NCBI GenBank assembly: GCA_001829395.1
Contig: MIBD01000047.1
Coordinates: forward strand, 3,745-13,854
DNA from: Spirochaetes bacterium GWF1_49_6
Lineage (GTDB): Bacteria > Spirochaetota > Brevinematia > Brevinematales > GWF1-51-8
DNA: 10,110 nt
Reading direction: 5' to 3'
The position numbers and the translations under genes are program-made. Within the stretch, counting starts at the first letter, position 1; the number at the start of each line of letters is the position of its first letter. This document shows, one piece after another, positions 6,275 to 10,110 of this stretch. The notes beneath the pieces are model-generated. The model had not been told where the DNA came from, did not search any database, and saw nothing but the letters and a program-made list of their open reading frames with translations.

Positions 6275-7997
6275 AATCTTCTATCTGGTCATTGTACTTA
6301 TCATCGGGGCTATTTCGATCCTATTAGGGTTACAAACCTATTCATGGCTCCTATCCATTGGGGCAAACGAAACCCTCAGGACGGTTATACCGTCGGTCGT
6401 GTTTATATCATCGTCGCTGGGTTTATGGGTTACCTCGAATTTTTTAAAAATATTTATATTCCAGCAGCGCGGTGTCAAGGGATATCAGCTTCGCGGGAAA
6501 ATATCCCTCTACTTCCTGCTCGTTTCGATGGGTTCCATCCTGCTGGTCGGCGGGATGATGTACTACCTGATCCTGCTTTTGGAGGATTCGTTTATCCGGT
6601 CGGAGCGTGAGATCAGCCAGAGCCTGATGAAAAACTATAACGAATTGGTCGAACTGGAAAAGCTGAATTTCGAACGCGAGACTCTGATACGAGTTCTTGA
6701 AAAACCCGGGCAATTCCCGGTGATTTTTAAGATCACGAATAACGAGATCAAGTTCGTCCGGGAAGAATCCGGGGTGCTCTCCGGGGAAATCCTCCAGTCC
6801 GAAGGGAAAATCGTCGGCTATTACAGTTCTATCGTCCGCGCGCGTGTGACCCAGATGTTCTATCTGGGCGAGAATTATAATGTCGCGGTGTTTCACTACC
6901 AGAAAAAGGCGTTATTCTTCGTCCAGCATGTCCCTCTTTACCTGTATCGCCCGTTCGCGATACTCAACGAGAGTATGGATAGTTTCAATAAACTAAACAC
7001 GTTAAAACAGTACATACAGCCAATTACTATCCTGTCGATCATCGTCTTCTCGGTGCCGATCCTGATAGCGGTATTTTTTATCAGTATGTCGTTCGGGCGA
7101 AGAATCACGTCGAATATAGAAGATATAGCGACCGGTACGAAGATTATCGCCGACGGTAACCTGAACTACCGGGTGAAGATCAGTTCGCGTGACGAAATCG
7201 GCGACCTCGCGGTAAACTTCAACAAGATGGCGCAGAAACTGAAAATTGCCGCCGAGCAGATCAAGCGTATGGAGCGTCTGGAAGCATGGCAGGAGATGGC
7301 AAAACGTCTCGCCCATGAGGTCAAGAACCCGTTAACCCCGATCAAACTTTCCGCCGAACGCCTCATGGTTACCTACGGGGTAAAGACTCCCGAGGAATTC
7401 TCGAAGATTCTCGACAAGACGGTATCGACCATTATAAACGAGACCGAGCGTCTGGAAACACTCGTCAACGAGTTCTCCAAGTTCGCGAGGCTCCCCTATC
7501 TGAGTATCACGAATTCGGATATTATGGCGGTGCTCCACGAGATTGGGGAATTCTTCCGGGGAGCCTATCCCGATTTTAAGCTCGAGTGCGAGTGCCATAA
7601 ACCCGAATTTATGGTGGAGTTCGACGTCAACCAGTTCAAGCAGGTGATAATAAATATTATAACAAACGCGATAGAAGCTTGTGCCGATAGGGAAAAACAG
7701 GTTAAAATGACTACCAGCGAAGCGGACGGCCGGATTGTTATCGCGATAAGCGATAAAAGCGGGGGAATCAGCCCCGCGGTTCAGGAGAAGATGTTCGAGC
7801 CGTACTATACGACCAAAGCGAGCGGTACCGGGCTAGGTCTCGCGATAGCTGAAAGAATCATACTCGAGCACGGCGGAAATTTATGGTTCGAGACCGATAC
7901 CGAAGGCACCGTATTCTACCTGGAACTACCGGTGCACCATGACAGCGGAACTTTGAAAGGAGGAATGAACATTGAAGAACAAAATACTGGTGGTTGA
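6255..7997 (+). CDS. ntrY: NtrY-type sensor histidine kinase, PAS-less
   Basis: 580 aa. Four membrane segments lie at about 7-33, 41-69, 82-110 and 254-280. A roughly 140-residue extracytoplasmic loop (about 111-253) would be the sensing part. HAMP follows (about 281-333), then HisKA with His354 in LAHEVKNPLTPIKLS. The ATPase domain has the N box (NIITNAIEA, Asn471), G1 as DKSGG (500-504) and G2 as GTGLGLA (524-530). G1 has Ser where DxGxG has its first Gly, a small oddity. HAMP runs directly into HisKA, so the PAS domain common in NtrY is absent. The ATG at 6255 is chosen because residues upstream of it only mirror the DUF4390 frame. Its ribosome-binding site is weak, so coupling to the upstream gene is likely. 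It should phosphorylate NtrX. Confidence 0.88.
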   Translation: MASLSNKIFYLVIVLIIGAISILLGLQTYSWLLSIGANETLRTVIPSVVFISSSLGLWVTSNFLKIFIFQQRGVKGYQLRGKISLYFLLVSMGSILLVGGMMYYLILLLEDSFIRSEREISQSLMKNYNELVELEKLNFERETLIRVLEKPGQFPVIFKITNNEIKFVREESGVLSGEILQSEGKIVGYYSSIVRARVTQMFYLGENYNVAVFHYQKKALFFVQHVPLYLYRPFAILNESMDSFNKLNTLKQYIQPITILSIIVFSVPILIAVFFISMSFGRRITSNIEDIATGTKIIADGNLNYRVKISSRDEIGDLAVNFNKMAQKLKIAAEQIKRMERLEAWQEMAKRLAHEVKNPLTPIKLSAERLMVTYGVKTPEEFSKILDKTVSTIINETERLETLVNEFSKFARLPYLSITNSDIMAVLHEIGEFFRGAYPDFKLECECHKPEFMVEFDVNQFKQVIINIITNAIEACADREKQVKMTTSEADGRIVIAISDKSGGISPAVQEKMFEPYYTTKASGTGLGLAIAERIILEHGGNLWFETDTEGTVFYLELPVHHDSGTLKGGMNIEEQNTGG

Positions 7998-9336
7998 CGA
8001 CGAACCGGCGATTTGCGAGACAATATCCGATATCCTGAACGACGAGGGGTACGATGTCATCACGGCCGGCGACGGACTGGACGCGGAGAAGAAAATCCTG
8101 ACCACCGATATGGACGCGGTCATCCTCGACGTGATGCTCCCGTTCAAGGGCGGCCTCGACCTGCTCGATTTCATGCATTCCGATCTCCCGATCGTGCCGG
8201 TGGTAATTATCTCCGGCCACGGTAACATCAAGCTGGCGGTGGATGCGATGAAGCGCGGGGCGTACGACTTTATCGAGAAGCCCTTATCGATGGAACGTCT
8301 CATCAGCACTGTCCGTAACGCGGTACGTATCAAGGAACTGCAGACCGAGAATATCAGCCTGCGTTCGAAGCTCGAGAAACCCGTGCAGTTTATCGGCGAA
8401 AGCCCTATTATCAGGACTATCCTCGACAAACTGGAAAATATCGCGCAGAGTAACGCGTCGGTACTGATTACCGGGGATAACGGTACGGGTAAGGAGATGA
8501 TCGCCCGGATGATACATAGCCAGGGCGCCCGTAAGTTCCACGCGTTCGTCGGGGTGAACTGCGCCGCTATCCCGGAGACCCTGATCGAATCGGAGTTGTT
8601 CGGGCATGAAAAGGGGGCGTTTACCGGCGCGCACAAGCAGAAAAAGGGTAAGTTCGAATCGGCGCATAAGGGGACGATCTTCCTCGACGAGGTCGGCGAC
8701 CTCAGCCTGTCCGCGCAGGCCAAGGTGCTGCGTGTCCTGCAGGAACGCGAGCTTGAACGTGTCGGCGGCAACGAGGTGGTGAAAGTGGACGTGGTGGTGC
8801 TCGCCGCAACCAACAAAGACCTGACCGAGGCGATCCGCGCCGGGAAATTCCGCCAGGATCTTTACTACCGCCTGAACGTCATCCCCGTGCAAATCCCGTC
8901 CCTCCGCGAGCGGAAGGAGGATATCCCGATGCTGATCGACTTCTTTATCGACGAGTTCGCCACCAAGAACGGACGCGAGGTGAAAATCTCCAAGCCCGCG
9001 GTCAACCTGCTGATGAATAAGACATGGCCCGGCAACGTCCGCGAGCTGCGCAACTTCGTCCAGCGCCTGATCGTGCTGACCCCGTCGCCGGTGATCGAGC
9101 CGGAGGACGTGCTGAAGTGCAGTTTCCCCGAGGAGGCGAATCTCGACACCAAGTACGAGAACCAGACATTGAAGGACGCAAAGCACCAGTTCGAGAAGGG
9201 GCTGATTATCAACCGTCTCATCAAGTGCGGGATGAATATCACGAAGGCGGCGGAGTCGCTTGAGATCGAAAGAACGTACCTGCATAAGAAAATCAAGGAA
9301 CTCGAGATCGACAAGGAACTGGAGTTCAAGGAATAA
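7972..9336 (+). CDS. ntrX: NtrX-type sigma54-dependent response regulator
   Basis: 454 aa. The receiver domain (about 1-118) has Asp9-Asp10, phospho-acceptor Asp53 (ILDVMLP), Ser81 and Lys103. The AAA+ domain (about 139-370) has Walker A GDNGTGKE (168-175), GAFTGA (215-220) for sigma54 contact, Walker B FLDE (237-240) and the arginine-finger region around LRERKED. A Fis-type helix-turn-helix (about 421-444, MNITKAAESLEIERTYLHKK) ends the protein. It activates sigma54 promoters once phosphorylated by the adjacent kinase. Translation starts at a TTG: AAAGGAGGA at 7956-7964 ends 7 nt before it and the family's MKNKILVVDDE start falls exactly there. It overlaps ntrY by 26 nt, which suggests coupled synthesis. 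Other NtrC-like activators are possible; the NtrY/DUF4390 context favours NtrX. Confidence 0.9.
   Translation: MKNKILVVDDEPAICETISDILNDEGYDVITAGDGLDAEKKILTTDMDAVILDVMLPFKGGLDLLDFMHSDLPIVPVVIISGHGNIKLAVDAMKRGAYDFIEKPLSMERLISTVRNAVRIKELQTENISLRSKLEKPVQFIGESPIIRTILDKLENIAQSNASVLITGDNGTGKEMIARMIHSQGARKFHAFVGVNCAAIPETLIESELFGHEKGAFTGAHKQKKGKFESAHKGTIFLDEVGDLSLSAQAKVLRVLQERELERVGGNEVVKVDVVVLAATNKDLTEAIRAGKFRQDLYYRLNVIPVQIPSLRERKEDIPMLIDFFIDEFATKNGREVKISKPAVNLLMNKTWPGNVRELRNFVQRLIVLTPSPVIEPEDVLKCSFPEEANLDTKYENQTLKDAKHQFEKGLIINRLIKCGMNITKAAESLEIERTYLHKKIKELEIDKELEFKE
9318..9332 (+). repeat. 15-bp direct repeat, copy 1 (end of ntrX)
   Basis: ACTGGAGTTCAAGGA occurs here and again, identical, at 9979-9993. 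This copy encodes most of the ntrX C-terminus (LEFKE before the stop). The next five bases also match at three positions, giving 18 of 20 over 9318-9337 against 9979-9998. The copies are 661 bp apart and bracket the mntA-hepT pair. Confidence 0.85.
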
Positions 9337-9345
9337 GGGGGGAAT

Positions 9346-9645
9346 ATGGAATCCGCTAATGAAATTATGAATACCATACTTGAGAATAAGGATAGAATTA
9401 AACAATACGGCGTTCGGAAAATCGGGATATTCGGGTCGTATGCCCGTGGGGAACAGAACGCTGATAGCGATGTCGATCTGGTAGCGGAGTTCGAGGATGG
9501 CGCGAAAAATTTCGATAGCTATATGGAACTTTGTTTCTTCCTCGAGGAAATACTGCATAAGAAAGTAGACGTCCTCACACCCGAGGGCATCGACCCGTTA
9601 ATGAAACCGGGCATTGAGAAAGAGACGATGTATGAAAGATTATAA
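9346..9645 (+). CDS. mntA: MntA-type minimal nucleotidyltransferase, antitoxin
   Basis: 99 aa. It belongs to the minimal nucleotidyltransferase (MNT/KNTase-fold) family. GSYARGE at 30-36 is the GSxxRG loop. Asp42 and Asp44 in SDVDL plus Asp75 in KKVDVL form the expected metal-binding triad, so it should be active. In characterised MntA/HepT systems the nucleotidyltransferase adds AMP units to a tyrosine of HepT and thereby silences the toxin. Here hepT overlaps its 3' end by 14 nt, the classical arrangement. A run of six G at 9337-9342 precedes the ATG, 9 nt after the ntrX stop, so it may be co-transcribed with ntrX. Its 5' flank shares a direct repeat with the flank of the second nucleotidyltransferase gene. 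Confidence 0.9.
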   Translation: MESANEIMNTILENKDRIKQYGVRKIGIFGSYARGEQNADSDVDLVAEFEDGAKNFDSYMELCFFLEEILHKKVDVLTPEGIDPLMKPGIEKETMYERL

Positions 9646-9970
9646 AATATTTTTACGGCATATACTTACCGAAGCGGAAGTGCTGGAACGGAATTCGGTG
9701 AATTTGCGGTACGATGATTTTATTAATAATGAAATATTATGCAGGGCGTTTATCAGGAGTCTTGAAATAATCGGGGAAGCGGTAAAGAATATTCCGGACA
9801 ATATTAAGGAAAAATATTCTGACGTAGAATGGAAGAAACTCGCGGGAATGCGCGATAAACTTATTCATCATTATTTCGGGATCGATTATGAAATGATTTG
9901 GGATGCGATAAACCGTAAAATTCCGCAATTGAAAATACAGGTTGAGAGAATGATAGAGAAAGAAAGTTAA
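9632..9970 (+). CDS. hepT: HepT-type RNase toxin (DUF86)
   Basis: 112 aa, an all-alpha HEPN-fold protein. The catalytic RX4HXY motif is intact as RDKLIHHY, with Arg74, His79 and Tyr81; the tyrosine is the residue modified by MntA in studied pairs. The segment before it (EIIGEAVKNIPDNIKEKYSD in outline, about 45-64) and the DWKKLAGMRDK-like context are typical of DUF86. The start at the ATG at 9632 is preferred over a TTG at 9614 since MKDYKIFLRHI matches the family's N-terminus. The gene overlaps mntA by 14 nt. Hand counts give about 38% GC over its middle, against about 60% or more in ntrX, which is consistent with recent acquisition, although hpf is also AT-rich. Confidence 0.9.
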   Translation: MKDYKIFLRHILTEAEVLERNSVNLRYDDFINNEILCRAFIRSLEIIGEAVKNIPDNIKEKYSDVEWKKLAGMRDKLIHHYFGIDYEMIWDAINRKIPQLKIQVERMIEKES

Positions 9971-9978
9971 CGAGGCGG

Positions 9979-9993
9979 ACTGGAGTTCAAGGA
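9979..9993 (+). repeat. 15-bp direct repeat, copy 2 (before the second nucleotidyltransferase)
   Basis: This is the second copy of the ACTGGAGTTCAAGGA repeat. In the ntrX register it would again read LEFKE followed by a stop (TAG at 9995-9997), although here it lies in the gap after hepT and encodes nothing. It also supplies the GGAG ribosome-binding sequence for the gene starting at 10001. Confidence 0.85.
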
Positions 9994-10000
9994 GTAGGAA

Positions 10001-10110
10001 ATGAAGACGCTTTCTGAAATAGTAGAGGTTCTAAAATCGGAAAAACCGTTACTGGAAAAAAAGTACCATATCAAGGAACTCGGTATCTTCGGGTCGTATG
10101 TGCGCGGCGA
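10001..10110 (+). CDS. Second MntA-like nucleotidyltransferase, 5' part only
   Basis: 36 complete codons are visible before the window ends. The protein begins MKTLSEIVEVLKSEKPLLEK and reaches GIFGSYVRG, the GSxxRG nucleotide-binding loop of minimal nucleotidyltransferases. The aspartate triad would lie beyond the edge. It resembles the mntA product at 9346-9645 across the visible part (GIFGSYARG against GIFGSYVRG), so the two are paralogues. GGAG at 9991-9994 and AGGA just before the ATG can act as ribosome-binding site. Whether a HepT-like partner follows cannot be seen. It lies 30 nt after hepT on the same strand and may be a second antitoxin-type gene. Confidence 0.8.
   Translation, partial: MKTLSEIVEVLKSEKPLLEKKYHIKELGIFGSYVRG

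Noticed and set aside
7926..8816. Antisense frame of 296 codons, Ser/Thr-rich
   Set aside because: Composition is that of a reverse-complement shadow of ntrX; no ribosome-binding site or domain supports it.
8284..9558. Long antisense frame (424 codons, minus strand)
   Set aside because: It is the shadow of ntrX, whose GC-rich codons suppress stops on the opposite strand. The translation has no recognisable domain and it would cover ntrX and mntA.
1..10110. CRISPR arrays, tRNA, rRNA, riboswitches, transposase genes
   Set aside because: No regularly spaced repeats, cloverleaf-like sequence, conserved rRNA segment, long structured leader or transposase-like frame was seen.

Overview
The window looks like chromosomal DNA from a flagellated, Gram-negative-type bacterium. 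Every gene is on the + strand and packing is tight. A FliA/WhiG-type sigma factor sits directly behind two membrane proteins of unknown function. Behind it are short hibernation factor Hpf, HPr kinase/phosphorylase, HPr with both His15 and Ser46, exported small proteins and an NtrY/NtrX pair. This mix suggests a spirochaete (Spirochaetota) or a related deep Gram-negative lineage. That placement is inference from gene content; no rRNA or other marker gene is present.

Layout. 1-165 is AT-rich non-coding DNA ending in a near-consensus sigma70 promoter. 166-3007 holds a two-TM protein with a long Gly/Asp-rich linker, a tail-anchored protein with a UBA-like N-terminus, and the FliA/WhiG sigma factor, which has its own promoter candidate. 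3076-9336 reads as one long operon: hpf, hprK, ptsH, two small paralogous exported proteins with a PG.GQ.Y.G...KG motif, a DUF4390-like exported protein, ntrY and ntrX. Within it, gaps are at most 35 nt and three junctions overlap. 9346-10110 is an accessory tail: a complete MntA/HepT-type toxin-antitoxin pair, then the start of a second MntA-like nucleotidyltransferase cut by the window edge. A 15-bp perfect direct repeat, which includes the last codons of ntrX, flanks the mntA-hepT pair.

How the genes may work together. The sigma factor probably drives late flagellar genes, and the two proteins before it may belong to the flagellar export or assembly system. The hpf-hprK-ptsH block recalls the rpoN-hpf-PTS(Ntr) loci of proteobacteria: HprK would phosphorylate HPr on Ser46 according to energy state. 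Fusing this block to NtrY/NtrX puts metabolic sensing and a sigma54-dependent two-component system under shared transcription, with three exported proteins of unknown role between them. NtrX keeps GAFTGA, so the organism should encode RpoN elsewhere.

Several gene starts given here differ from the longest possible reading frames and were chosen from Shine-Dalgarno position and family alignment: fliA 2204, hpf 3076, the first exported protein 4669, ntrY 6255, ntrX at a TTG codon at 7972, and hepT 9632.
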